The translations under genes were made by a program, and so were the position numbers. This document shows, one piece after another, positions 51,600 through 62,335 of a stretch of DNA of 64,000 nt. The first letter of the stretch is position 1, and each line of letters opens with the position of its first letter. The stretch comes from Laburnicola sp. R22_1 (lineage: Eukaryota > Ascomycota > Dothideomycetes > Pleosporales > Didymosphaeriaceae). The stretch spans positions 1,178,001 to 1,242,000 of the forward strand of contig JACONQ010000007.1 in NCBI GenBank assembly GCA_014281115.1. Direction: 5' to 3'. The notes under the pieces were generated by a model, which saw only the letters and a list, made by a program, of their open reading frames with translations, made no database searches and was not told the origin of the DNA.

Positions 51600-54500
51600 G
51601 GGACGCGTCTCTCCCCATAAGGGGGAGACGGGTCGTGCAATAGCTGCTCTATAAAAGCCTATTAACTCTCCTAAACTCCTCCATGCGAGTAAAGTAAGAA
51701 GTCTAGTCTAGCGCCTATGTGCGCAGGATCTTGTCCCTAAGGGAACGTTATATTTACTTGCTTCTTTAATTAAGCCCCATTAGAGCTAGTCAGCTTAAGA
51801 AAGGCGGCGAAGTCCTCTAGGCAGCTAAGGAGCTGCCAAAGGTACTTTTGTCCCTCGCGGGCGTTTGTTGGAGGCCCGCTGGGTCGCTGGGGCCAGCTAG
51901 CAAAGCATCTTCGTGCTTTCTAGCAGTGGACCAGATGGCTAGGGGCCTTTTCTTTTCTGTATGCGCAGGTAAGGGTTGCGTCCTTATGTCTAAATTTCTT
52001 GTGATACCAGGCGTAGTCACCGTGCATAGTCCTAGTTAACAAGAGTTTAGCTAAGATTTAACAGCTAAGGCCAAGCTCCGCTGGTGCAGCCGCGCTTGTG
52101 TAGTATAGGCCCCACTAATTGTACCATGTAGAGAGCTTCGTCTTGTGTTGTCTCCACCATTCTATTTCCACAAGGCGGTGATTAATCCGGGCATCCAACC
52201 GTAGCCCCGTGATTGTGGGCTTGGCAGCTTGTAGTTCTGGAGAGTGAGGGCTGTAAGCCTCTAGGTCCGCTAGGCGATCCGCCTTTTCATTTCCTTATAT
52301 GCCTATGTGTCCTGGGGACCAGCGTACTCGGACGCCTGACGTCTCCATAACCTGTTAGCATTGGAGGAAGGCCCACTAAGAAGAGGGTAGTGCGTTCCCT
52401 CGTAGGCACCATATAACTAACGTGCTGTTAATGCACATCCAGATTCGTTGTATGTGGAGGGCTGGATCGCGCATAACGTGCTCCAGCCCTCACCATGCCC
52501 CTACAGCTTCTGCATTAAACACATGGGAGCGTGCATTAAGTAAGCCTCTGCCTAGGCTAACTTCCTGTCCGCCTTAGTATATAGCGTAGCCATACGTAAT
52601 ATGCTTGATCCCTTTAAGGCTCTGCTCCAAGCCGTCAGAGAAAACCATGACTTTGTCCTGTAGGAGGTGTGCCCACCATTCTTTAAAAGCCTTAGCCGCT
52701 TCTCTCTTCTTTACCCCCCCTGTTAGGTCCGTCTAACAGTTAGGCAAGTAGTGAGGTTTCATAAGGACCAGTCTTAGGACTAGGTCAAGAAGTAAGCCAA
52801 CGCGCTCGACGATAGTCCTAGGTTGCTATAGGCTTTCTGCGCCTCTGCCCCGCCGAATTTGTGGGGTCCGTGCCCGCTTAGTGAGGGGGTGTCTGTCGTC
52901 TATTGTTTGCAGGTGTACGGCAAACCTAAGCTTCGCGTTTTTAAGGGCAACTGGGCCTGAGGGCAGACTGGCATCCCTAAATAGTGTGGCCGTAGGTGTA
53001 GTCCTATATACAGGCAGGACGCCTTGTGCGGCGAGGGCTAGCGTCTTGTAGACAATATTAACGTGGTCTCTAAGCCTGACGCTGACCTTGTTGGCCTGAG
53101 CCTATCATTATATGCGAGCGGGCTTTATGCGACCCCTGTACCACGCCTCTGCTCCATAGAGTAGTCGCGGGACAATGCAGGTAATAACGGCCTTGCGCAA
53201 TAAAGCCGCCAGGGGGCCGCAGGTAATTCGGGCCAAGCTTTAAATATAAAGGGCCACCTTGCGGGCCTTAGCAGCTTGTTTAGCGACATATTGCTTAAAT
53301 GTGAGCTTTTAGTCAAACCAGACTCTAAGCCATTAGAGTGCTAGCTACTATGGCGAGTCCTAATCCTATGTGACTGGGTAAATTATTAGTGTGTTATTGA
53401 CTACGCAGGGTGGCGCTGCGGGCCCTCTCTAGCAGGTAAGGTGTATTATTTCTATCTTTTTAGGTGCAAAAGCCACTTAGTTGTCGTCTCCCCACTATAT
53501 AACGTCCCTAACATTATTCGCGACAAGGAGATTGCTCTCCTCTAGAGTGTGGGCTGCCCTATAGAGGCAAATATCATCGGCATATCTAAAGCGTAGATTG
53601 TCGCCAGCTTTTATAAGTTTAGCGAGGTATAGCGTGTATAGTACTAGTGAAAGTGGCGAGCCTTGTGGAGTGCCGCATTATACTGGGTGGGTGGGGGTAA
53701 TTAATTTGCCCAGCCTAACCCTCACCCGCCTTTCTGTAAGAAAACTGTTTATTAGCTAAAGAGCCTTAGTGGCCCAGCCTTGTGCCTTCATACAGTGTAG
53801 CAGTCAGTTAACTAGGAGGGCATCAAACGCCCCCTATACGTCCATAGTAAACATGGTCACGCATTTCCCCTAGGCAAAGGCCCTCTCCACGTCGTGCGTA
53901 AAGGCTGTAACCATATCCATCGCAGACCTCTTCGGCAGGGCTCCTGTGTGCTGTGAGCTAAGGACCCCTTCTATCATTGCCATCCAGGCTATCCGTCTAG
54001 CAATAATTCGCTCAAATCCTTTACCAAAGCAAGACAGCAAGGCAATAGGCTAGAACGCCCATAGGGTGCTCCTATCCTTCTTGCCCACCTTAGGTATCAT
54101 GGTTACTTCGGCTAGCTTCCACGCCTGGGGGAAGTAGCTAAGTTAGAGGCACTGGCGGAAGATACCGCAGACGCGCTCCCAAATAGTATGCCAGCATACT
54201 TTGAGTAGCCTAACTGTGACTCTATCCGGCCCTAGTAAGGTGCTAGTAACACTAATAATATTCCTTTCTACTTCTTCCATCAAGAGGTATGTATCCCATA
54301 GGAGGGTAGGCCCTTCCTATAGGGATAAAGGTGCAGCTAGGTTGTCATCTGCGTTAAAGCGGCAAAGGATAGCTTGGCGAAGGGCTTCAGCCTTCCTCTC
54401 CTCATTATAGATAGGCGTGCTATTAACAATCAGTGGCGCGTCTGGGCGAGTGGGCTCAAGGCGGTGCCAGCCAATAATTTTATAAAGGTCCTTATCATCC

Positions 54501-55600
54501 GCAACATTGTCTATAGTGTGCCGCCAGTAGGCTCTTTTTGCCTTTCGTACAACCGTGTGGAAGATACGAGTTGCGTCTGTGGGTCCTCAACCTATGTGTC
54601 CGTCCATCGAGCGTAGGTGTTATCGGCGAGCCTCGCGGCACTCGTCCGTCCACCAGGGGGCAGAGCGCCCTGACCTGCAATTGGCCTTCCCTGCCATATG
54701 TATGCCCTCATTAATAACCTAAGTAAGAGTGTCTATGCATGCTTCCAGCTTATCACTAGTTAGGCTGGCAGGGTTAGGGACCTAGTGTATTCCCAAGGCT
54801 ACTATGCCAGTGAACTTCGGTAGCTAGTCTATCGGAACCTGGTAGTAATATTGTTCAAGGGATTATCGGCCACGCCCTAGGATTATAGTGACCTAGGTAA
54901 CATAGTCTAAGCCGCATTATAGATCTAGTTGGACTACTATTCTTGCAAAAGGAATATTTAAGAAGGTAAAGTCAATAACGTAACCCGCCCAGTGCGTCGC
55001 CTGGCCTGGCTCCCTAATAAAATCCATGCCGCTCTCAGCTGCCTATTTAGCAAGTTCAGCTCCGCCTTGTGATGTGATAACGCCAGGCTCGAACATATTG
55101 TGCTTGGCGTTAAAATCCCCTCCCACCACACAACAAGATGGGGGGGACAGGTAGGTAACGTAGTCTAGGACCTGTGGGGCCTGCGGTTATCTGTAGGTGT
55201 TTAGCACAGATATGCCGTTCACTTCCACCCACTATAGGTCCCTATCCTAAAGTAACCTTCAATGTGTAATGCAGAGGCCTGCCCCCTTCCAGATATATAT
55301 CATCACCCTCAGCCATTAGGTCACCCATTCTGCTAGGTTGTCCCACGCTTCCACCAGTGGGTGGTGTGTGTAGCTGGGGTGCGTTAAGGTTCATGTGCCT
55401 ACGCATATAAACAGTTCCTATATACATAGAACATCGATTCCTTCGCTATGAGCTATTTCAAGGGCGGCAATGTGGCTAGGCAAACCCTTGCCCACATTAA
55501 CCCACCCAATCTATATGTCCTTAGCCTTCTTAGGGGCGCGCCGCCAGTTTAGTGGTTGTTCTACCATAATGCGGAGGAATTATTCATATCCAAGTCCACT
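51600..55600 (-). pseudogene. LINE ORF2 (endonuclease, reverse transcriptase, RNase H), RIP-mutated
   Basis: Endonuclease: GLPSHIAALEIAHSEGIDVL near 55440-55490, followed by the GGDFN box. Reverse transcriptase: LLVNWLLHCMKAQGWATKAL, RRVRVRLGKLITPTHPV, CGTPQGSPLSLVLYTLYLAK and the YADD box. RNase H: NARSHVFNAEAVGAW and HIQRIWMCINSTLVIWCLRG. TAG codons occur roughly every 20-40 codons throughout, mostly at expected Trp or Gln positions. Coordinates are approximate because no uninterrupted frame remains. Confidence 0.85.
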
Positions 55601-55979
55601 TTCTAGGATAAGGCAGTGTGCCTGTTCTAGGGGTCTACGCTCTGCGCAGATAGCTGTGCCAGGTTTAGGGACCTTCAATAGGAGGCGTTCCTAGTTGGCC
55701 TAGAGTTCTGTCTATTAATTAGTGTCCTAGCCAGCGTTAGGGCCTGGAGGGCTGTACGCTTTTTCCAGGTTTTAATAGTGGCGGGCATACTATTCTAGTC
55801 TGCGGAGGCTTCCTGCGTGACCGGTAATAATTCCTAGGAGAGCTGTTATTCCACTAGCTGTTATACCTATTACTTAACTAGGTTGTGCACCTGCTGAAAG
55901 GCGCGTCGTCCAGCGCGTTAGAGCACTATAAGCTCTTTCTTAGTAGGTTTAATGATCCTACCGTCCACTCTCCAGGGAG

Positions 55980-57303
55980 TTGCAGGGCAGGTGTTGTGGC
56001 CAGACTAATAGGGTCCTTGGCAGTTCACGCACTTCTCCTTGTAGGTGCACTCTGCGCCCACTAGTCCGGCATGGCCCGTGATTTTCTCTCCACAGTGAGC
56101 GCACCTGGCAGCCTTCGTACACTTCGTGGGGTTGCAGTAGCCCTGGCAGCCGTCTTCGTGTCGTATTATCGCCGCCTTCTTAATAATTTCCTTAGACCAG
56201 TCGCTAGTTCCAAAGAGTTGGAAGGACCGTACTAGTTTAAGGAAAGAGATAACCCAGGTAATTAGGCCTCTCTCGTTACGGCCGTGTCTAGAGGGCCGGC
56301 AGCTAATTGGCTGCACCTTAGTCTAGGCAGCGGCCTCTGCCTCAACGTCTTGTAGGGTAATGGGAGTTTCTTCCCCCAGAAGGCTCCTATAGGCGCACTA
56401 GACGTTCTAAACAGCGTAGTTATGCCACCTCTGCGGAAGGGTAGCCCCATCACCGTTAATAGCACGGATCATTTTAGCCTGGTTTTCTTACTCCATAAGT
56501 TGGTCGCGGATTGTCTTGTTGGCTGGGGTTAGTGCCCATCCTGTCTTAGTGGCTGTGGCCTAGGGAATGTCAGTTATCTAAAGTCCTGTTGCTCTGCAGA
56601 TAGCCTGCCGGATAGCCATTGGGGCTGGGTTGAGGAGTTGGATTGTGGTAGGCACTGTAAGTAGGATGCGGATGTTGTTGTCTTGTCGCGACTGTGTGGT
56701 GCGAGCTGGTGATGCCTGTGCACGTCCTCTTTGGGACGTGCTTCTAGAAGTGGGATAGTCGCTCTCCCTTAAGGAGGATGCAGCAGCATCTGCGTAAGTC
56801 TTGTGGGAGTGTTGGGCGGCGCTTAAGTAGGCGCCGCTGCTGTTGCTGTCGCTGGCTGGGCTGCTAGTATTGCTGCCCGTGTTAGTGACTGAGGTGGTAA
56901 TAGCCTGGATAACCAGGCGCCGGAGGTCGTTCGCGATCCCCACATCCTCAGGGCTCTTATAGCTTATCATACAGTTGTCGATAGCCTCTGCTAAGGCTGT
57001 AGTGATGATCTTGCGCCTCTGAATGGCATGTATGGCGGCGGCGAAATGAGGGGCGATCGCGCTGGTGACGTTGTCAGTTGCTGCTGCTGTTGCTGCTCCA
57101 GCCCTGTCCTGGGTGTTCGCACTACCACCGAGTTGGAGGCGTGCCGGCGCGCGGATATCCATCACGCGGGACCTCTTAGAGGTGCGAAAATTGTTCTGTC
57201 TCGGGGACTTGGGTCCTCCTGGCCCGGTGCAGCCCTCAGAGGGGGGCTGCTGGCGGTTGGGGGTTACCTCAGTCGCCGCTGCAGGATCTGCAGTTTCTGC
57301 CAT
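55980..57303 (-). pseudogene. LINE ORF1 (gag-like), first 241 codons open, then RIP-type stops
   Basis: RNA-binding ORF1 protein. Starts MAETADPAAATEVTPNRQQP (an upstream ATG at 57378 is possible). The open part has AIAPHFAAAIHAIQRRKIIT and a Ser/Thr-rich segment, ending RQAICRATGL before a TAG at 56578. Further on, the same gene shows zinc-knuckle units (CTKAARCAHCGEKITGHAGL, then CTYKEKCVNCQGPY, 56005-56130) between stops. The open 5' part has a normal base composition, in contrast to everything after 56578. Confidence 0.85.
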
Positions 57304-57457
57304 TTTCCTTACTACGCAATAGCGCAATGAGTAGAGGGCGGAGGGAGGCTGGAGTTCGCAAAATCCAGCCTGTTTCAACTAAATTCAGATGAAAAATTGA
57401 TGGAAAATACCAATCTCGGAATTTGAGTTTTGAGTTGTGCGGTGGTGCTAAAATTAT

Positions 57458-58071
57458 GCCAATACAGCTTGCGGCTTTTATAAAACGATCTGATGTCACA
57501 CAGCGCCCGGCAGGATACCAACTTTAAACCCAGCCGACAATGCCGACTTATATTAACCGAAGATGGTCTATGCTATACGCAGCCATGAAACAGCGCAAGC
57601 GAAGGAGAGCACAAAAATTAGTTATCTCGACATCAAAAGATATTCATCGCCAACCGCTTCATCATGGGAATCCGGCCTACCTTGGGCTTATGACGATCAA
57701 TATCTCAAGCGAGTACTCCTTTTTATAGCGTGTGTGCGTCTGCTAACAGCTTAGAAAACTCAACTCGTAATTCACCAACTATGGTGGCTCGCGTAAAGAA
57801 AACTCATCTAGTCGCCCTGCAACATTCGACTGTCTTTGCAAAGCGCACGCGCCCATGCTGGCGGGTATTTTGTGAGGGCTTGGCGACATCCATTTTATAT
57901 AGTCGCCCTGCAGTAAATATAATAATGCATGCTATATTTTCTTGGGGCTTTCAGTGCAGAAAGTAGAAGCACGGTGATAATATAAAGACTGCTAGGCATC
58001 CTTTCACTGCAGTTCATCCTTTAGCATTTCCCATTACTGATTTAAAGCCGTTCCAACAGCGATCTTACATT
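57458..58071. other. Intergenic, likely promoter of the Asp-Ala-Ser repeat gene
   Basis: About 610 bp. Contains TATAAAACG (57477-57485). No supported coding region; short frames here lack features. Confidence 0.3.
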
Positions 58072-59310
58072 ATGGGTTCCGCAGAGCTAGCAGCTTCGCG
58101 TCGGAAACTCTTGTCTACGCTTCGGGACAAGACCGGTGGCGCTCATGCTGCCGTCCCTTTGGAAGGAATAGAAGAAGGAACCAATATAATGCCACTGTTC
58201 CGTCTAATGGAGCTATTGTCGAATCTGGGCTGGCGAAAAACACCTGACCGGAAAAGATTTATAGAAGACGCTCAAATTTCGGCCAAGGAGTTAGAATTGC
58301 TGAGCAAATATGAGTGGCCGGTATTGAATTTCGGTCAGTTGCAGGATTTTGAATCTTGCGTTCACTGCAATATGGGTGAGAAGCTTCAGCGTTATGATAT
58401 TGGCGCATTGGTATACAAAGCTCCCTGCAAGCGACACACATTATGTGAAGACCATAGACAGAGCACCGTTTGCAAACTTTGCAAGAAGAATCTAGCAGGT
58501 AGTAAATCAGCGAGATCGTTCGAAGAGGAAGGTAGCTCTAAAACTGATAACGAGGCCTCCGAAGAAAAGGATGATGCCTCTGATGCCTCTGATGCCTCTG
58601 ATGCCTCTGATGCCTCTGGTGCCGATGCATCTGATGCCTCTGGTGCCGATGCATCCGATGCCTCTGGTGCCGATGCATCCGATGCCTCTGGTGCCGATGC
58701 ATCCGATGCCTCTGGTGACGAGGATGCCCCTGGTGATGAGGATGACCCTGGTGAGGAGAAGGATGGGAAATACGAAAAAGAAGACCAAGGTGCACAGCAG
58801 GGCCAGGAAGCACATGATTCCTCAAAGGGGTCTAATAAAGATGATAATGAGGACGGAAAACTCGCAGAAGAGGATAAGGCCCACACTAAGGGAAAAACTG
58901 ACGTCGATGAACTCTCCGCGCAACTTGGGCGTTTTAACATGGATGACCCCAAAGTAGAGAAGGGCCAGAAAGGGTTGAATCCCTCAAATGGGTCTGATAA
59001 AGATGATAAGGAATACATACGACGTAAATTGCAGCAAGACCGAGATGAGGTATACAGTCCAACGTTTTTTAACTTAGCCCAAGTTTCTCTCGACGAGATT
59101 GAATTTATTGATAATGCAGAGCCAAAAGAAGAAAGTATTCAGTATGTAGAAGTTTGTGTGAAAGGTAAGATGGTAAAAGTGGAATTTTTACCATACCAAA
59201 AGTTTTTGGCTATAAAGAAGAATGAAGAGTATGTAGATAGCACAGATAGTGATGTAGTAGTTGGGGAGCAGCAGAATATGTCTAATTCAAAAGTTGGGCA
59301 AGCAATTTAA
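58072..59310 (+). CDS. Acidic protein with Cys-rich motif and (Asp-Ala-Ser) tandem repeats
   Basis: No family recognised. Single exon, 412 aa, no signal peptide. Residues 1-95 are helical (RLMELLSNLGWRKTPDRKRF). Residues about 97-140 carry a zinc-binding-like set: CVHCNMGEKLQ, APCKRHTLCEDHRQST and VCKLCKK (CxxC .. CxxxxC .. CxxC). Residues about 167-215 are DASDASDASDASDASGADAS-type repeats encoded by 9- and 24-bp DNA units (58571-58717). A long Lys/Glu/Asp-rich disordered region follows. The C-terminal 90 residues look folded (YSPTFFNLAQVSLDEIEFID, YVEVCVKGKMVKVEFLPYQK). It could be a nuclear or signalling adaptor; nothing in the sequence settles this. Confidence 0.65.
   Translation: MGSAELAASRRKLLSTLRDKTGGAHAAVPLEGIEEGTNIMPLFRLMELLSNLGWRKTPDRKRFIEDAQISAKELELLSKYEWPVLNFGQLQDFESCVHCNMGEKLQRYDIGALVYKAPCKRHTLCEDHRQSTVCKLCKKNLAGSKSARSFEEEGSSKTDNEASEEKDDASDASDASDASDASGADASDASGADASDASGADASDASGADASDASGDEDAPGDEDDPGEEKDGKYEKEDQGAQQGQEAHDSSKGSNKDDNEDGKLAEEDKAHTKGKTDVDELSAQLGRFNMDDPKVEKGQKGLNPSNGSDKDDKEYIRRKLQQDRDEVYSPTFFNLAQVSLDEIEFIDNAEPKEESIQYVEVCVKGKMVKVEFLPYQKFLAIKKNEEYVDSTDSDVVVGEQQNMSNSKVGQAI
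58571..58717 (+). repeat. Minisatellite encoding Asp-Ala-Ser / Gly-Ala-Asp-Ala-Ser
   Basis: GATGCCTCT is repeated five times from 58573, followed by three to four near-identical 24-bp units GATGCCTCTGGTGCCGATGC+ATC[C/T]. All units keep the reading frame. Copy number is likely to vary between isolates. Confidence 0.9.
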
Positions 59311-59399
59311 ACAATAGAGAGGGGCACACGGCTCTATAGATAAATTCGTAAAGTAGTAGTAAAAAACATGTTCAAAAAATCATGTACCATAATCTCTAG

Positions 59400-60092
59400 C
59401 TACAGAATTGTGATATTGCGCTTGGCTCGGCTCCTTCTACACTCTACGTCCCTAATCCTATAAACGTATTTCATACCTATAGAGTCTAAAGCCCTTTGAT
59501 GTTGCTTAAGATGATTAAATCTAACTTGTATAGGACCGCACTCTCCAGGGATGTTAAGGTCTACGAACCAGAACGGGAATAGCTTATCAAACTCATTAAT
59601 CTCTCGACCCAACGCTCTAGGTTTCGTCCATAGTAAACTTTTGGAACCTTTCCATGAGCAATATGCCGCTTGTAATGTTTTTGTTGAATTGGTACCAAAC
59701 ATCATCTTCGTATGTTCGAAGTTTTCGTCATCTTTGCCTTTGGGAGAGTGATATATAATCCAAAGCTTCAATTCTGGTGATTCATAAACCTCTGCGCCTA
59801 CTTGGCGAATATGAGGTTGAAGGCTAGCTTCAAAGGCCCCCAGCCGGTTAGCGGACACTACATCCCCTATTCTATTGACAAGAAGTAGAAAAACATTAGC
59901 TTGTTCATTTCTTTTGCAAAATCTCCCCAGATCGGCACCAAGGAGAGTGGGATTCACCCCAAGGCGTACAGCGGTCTCTAACCAGTTAGTGTCCTTGAAG
60001 ATACTCGTCCACACAATTGTATAGATCTTAGGTCGAGATACCACATTAGCACACGAGGTAAGTTTTCTACGCCAAATCTTAGGTAGAGGCAT
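59400..60092 (-). CDS. Unrecognised protein, 231-257 aa
   Basis: The likely start is MPLPKIWRRKLTSCANVVSR at 60092; an in-frame ATG at 60173 gives 257 aa but lies inside a MITE. No signal peptide or membrane segment is evident. Segments: YTIVWTSIFKDTNWLETAVR, LGADLGRFCKRNEQANVFLL, SLQPHIRQVGAEVYESPELK, MFGTNSTKTLQAAYCSWKGS and FPFWFVDLNIPGECGPIQVR. It ends with a basic tail (RDVECRRSRAKRNITIL). The frame is clean and of moderate AT content. It converges on the Asp-Ala-Ser repeat gene, 3' ends 89 bp apart. I cannot assign a function. The MITE 26 bp upstream of the start probably supplies part of its 5' leader or promoter. Confidence 0.55.
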   Translation of the reverse strand: MPLPKIWRRKLTSCANVVSRPKIYTIVWTSIFKDTNWLETAVRLGVNPTLLGADLGRFCKRNEQANVFLLLVNRIGDVVSANRLGAFEASLQPHIRQVGAEVYESPELKLWIIYHSPKGKDDENFEHTKMMFGTNSTKTLQAAYCSWKGSKSLLWTKPRALGREINEFDKLFPFWFVDLNIPGECGPIQVRFNHLKQHQRALDSIGMKYVYRIRDVECRRSRAKRNITIL

Positions 60093-60115
60093 ATTTGTAG
60101 GAAACTTAGAGTGTA

Positions 60116-60325
60116 TAATGTTCGTCCCTGGGTCGCGAGACGCACCCTGTCGCGAGACAAAGCATAGGTACATCGAGATTAAGCACCTTTCAACGTCTCA
60201 GCGCGCTGAAATTTCCTAAGGTCAGTATCACAGCTTTATAGACCTGTGAATGGGAAATTCCGAAGGTCCGAATTGCAAAAGTGTCTCGCGACGGGGTGCG
60301 TCTCGCGACCTAGGGACGGACATTA
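60116..60325. mobile_element. 206-bp MITE with long inverted repeats
   Basis: The element is 60118-60323 between TA dinucleotides. The ends are ATGT[T/C]CGTCCCT[G/A]GGTCGC and continue GAGACGCACCC[T/C]GTCGCGAGACA, about 42 bp with three mismatches. GTCTCGCGAC is repeated inside each arm. Related right ends occur near 60390-60432 and 60494-60533, and a left end at 62560-62640. Confidence 0.85.
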
Positions 60326-61337
60326 ATTATAGCAATATTCGTCGTGCGCATGAGCTTTCTAGTTGCTGAAAGTCAAAGTACCCCTCATTTGTCTCGCCAC
60401 ACAGTGTGTCTCGCCACGCAGGGATGGACATTATAGTATTATCGCTCTATATACTAATAAATAGAAGATTTAGAAGATCTGAATTGTAAACCTATCTCGC
60501 CATATGGTGCGTCTCGCGACTTAGCGATGGGCATCAGTCGTAGTGTGCTGAATTTCGAGACCTCTAACCCGTGCCGGGTGCTTTTTCTTACGAAGATAAA
60601 GGTAGAGAACTATAAATATCACAATCACTATAACGATAGCAACAATGATACCTATAATTCCGCCTGGACTGATAGGTTTGGAATGTTTCTTATTTTGTAC
60701 TTTACGTCCTCTTGGGAAAGACTCTCGTCTGTTTTCTAGTTAGTATAGGCTGTATATAGGTATACTCTAGACATACTCTTGAATAAATGCCATTTCTATG
60801 CCTTTTACTCTTTTATTTTCTTTGTTAGCAATAGAGAGCAATGCGAGGTGCGTAGTGGTCTTAGTTTTATATATTTGTCTAATAGTATCTAAAAATAGTG
60901 TTCCCTAATTAGAGACCTTAGGGCTAGTTTTGAGCTTATTACTAGTGCCTAATCTGTTACCCTCTTGAGTTACTATCCTTACAGGATTACGCGTTACCAT
61001 CTTACGTAATTTAAGAACCCTCTTTATGGACCTTACTATATTACTCTATTTTCCTTCCACGCGCTGTATCTTGTATTTAGAAATGCTTATAGAATTTTTG
61101 CCTATACTATAAGCGCCTTTTCAAGTTTTCTATTAAGTTGTTGTACTATATTATAAAGCTAGTAGGTAAGATATAATTAATGGGTAATTCTAAATATAAC
61201 CACGGGATCGGAAATGGAACCGTGCATCCGATTAGCAGGTAAAGAGTCCATTTCTGATCCGAAGAGACCACTTCTGGGAACTGTTTACTATAAATTACGT
61301 TTACTAGTGCTTTTTTTTGAATATATCCACTACGAAT
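60326..61337. repeat. AT-rich spacer with two decayed MITE ends
   Basis: TGTCTCGCCACGCAGGGATGGACAT (about 60408-60432) and GCGTCTCGCGACTTAGCGATGG (about 60507-60528) match the right end of the 206-bp MITE. The rest is AT-rich with no gene supported. The last 100 bp hold the promoter of the membrane-protein gene. Confidence 0.6.
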
Positions 61338-62335
61338 ATGCTGAGAACGGGAATATTACTGGCAACTTTTATCATTACTGTAGTCTCTATTGGTCTGATA
61401 GGGCGAATTCTGAGTGAGAGCAACGCTAAGACCGGTATCCTGACCCTAAGTGTAAGGCTACATCTTCTGCTCTTGTGCGAAGAGATTGGCTAACAGGATC
61501 AAAACTATTTTTCAATTCAACTAATATACTCCCGGATAGTCCCTTCCAGAAGTCGCGTACCGTTCAAAATCGCGATATTTTTCAAGATATCCAGAGCAAG
61601 GTAAATAGTGTTAAAGATGCAGCCACGACTGGCCTTCCAGGCACTATTGCGGCTCCCATCCAAGATATCCAGAGCAAAGTCAACAGTGTTAAAGACGCAA
61701 TCGCGACTGGCCTTCCGGATGCTATCGCGGCTCCCATTCAAGAGATCGAGAAATATATTCCTAAGAATTGCTCGCTAGGCACGAAAGAGTTCTGTGTCGG
61801 CATTGGGCACAACATAACCTGTCAAAATTTGCCACTAAGCCTCTCGGATCTGGTGCCGGACATTGCTCAAAACTTGTCAGACGTTGTTCGAATCCTGCCA
61901 GATACTCTCGGAAAATCCCTTCAAGGTCAACTAAAAAAGGTACAGGAAAAACTTCAAGAAAACCTTCAGCCTCTAGAGCACACCCTAACAAAAGTGACCA
62001 CTCCATATATCCAATATTGCTTAGTTGCTGGATTAGTCCTTCTAGTAATTATTGCTATTGTTTTTGCCTGCGCAGTTTCTGGCGGGTTGTTCAGCATCAC
62101 AAGCATTCTTGCAAGGCTCACTATTGGATTAAGAGTGGTAATGGTCTTAGGTTTGATATGTTGCGTCCTTCTTTTTATACCTACGGTCATTATAGGGCTA
62201 TTCCAGGCAAAGACCAAGGCATTACCATCTGGGATTGGAGTAGAAAAAGGAGAAGTCGGAGGGTTGTGCATCGGAGCTCTCTGCTGCGCCGTCGTTATGA
62301 CGATTTTAACTGCGATCACACCAACTGTCATCTAA
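61338..62335 (+). CDS. Four-TM membrane protein with a duplicated 31-residue segment
   Basis: No family recognised. Exons are 61338-61413 and 61497-62335 (304 aa). The 83-nt intron has GTGAGA..GGCTAACAG. An N-terminal hydrophobic segment, MLRTGILLATFIITVVSIGL, is a signal anchor or signal peptide. Two near-identical repeats follow: DIQSKVNSVKDAATTGLPGT and DIQSKVNSVKDAIATGLPDA, each ending IAAPIQ. A Cys-containing stretch (CSLGTKEFCVGIGHNITCQN) and an amphipathic helix region (LGKSLQGQLKKVQEKLQENL) come next. Three more hydrophobic helices end the protein: CLVAGLVLLVIIAIVFACAV, VVMVLGLICCVLLFIPTVII and LCIGALCCAVVMTILTAI. An extracellular or luminal Cys-stabilised domain with a helical stalk before the membrane is likely. 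The layout resembles fusion or pore proteins only superficially. Confidence 0.7.

Larger units (their letters stand above)
51502..57457 (-). mobile_element. Full-length Tad1-type LINE with 14-bp target duplication
   Basis: Non-LTR retrotransposon read on the minus strand, 57443 to 51516 (5,928 bp). Flanked by identical GGTGCTAAAATTAT at 51502-51515 and 57444-57457. The 3' end carries a short (TCTA)n tail (about 51516-51535) in place of poly-A. ORF1 covers about 57303-55980. ORF2 contains an apurinic-like endonuclease (GGDFNAKHNMFEPGV near 55085-55135), reverse transcriptase (RFRYADDICLY, catalytic box at 53573-53584) and RNase H (VMVFSDG..GHIGI..NEKADRLADLE near 52260-52650). ORF2 is full of TAG codons, so it is dead. 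Confidence 0.92.

Noticed and set aside
53000..55500. Prokaryotic-type reverse transcriptase defence system
   Set aside because: The YADD reverse transcriptase lies in a LINE with endonuclease, RNase H, a simple-repeat tail and target duplications.
58571..58717. CRISPR-like array
   Set aside because: Units are contiguous, without spacers, and keep an open reading frame in a eukaryotic genome.
58392..59018. 208-codon minus-strand frame across the Asp-Ala-Ser repeats
   Set aside because: Antisense of the repeat tract; the plus-strand gene has a coherent N- and C-terminus.
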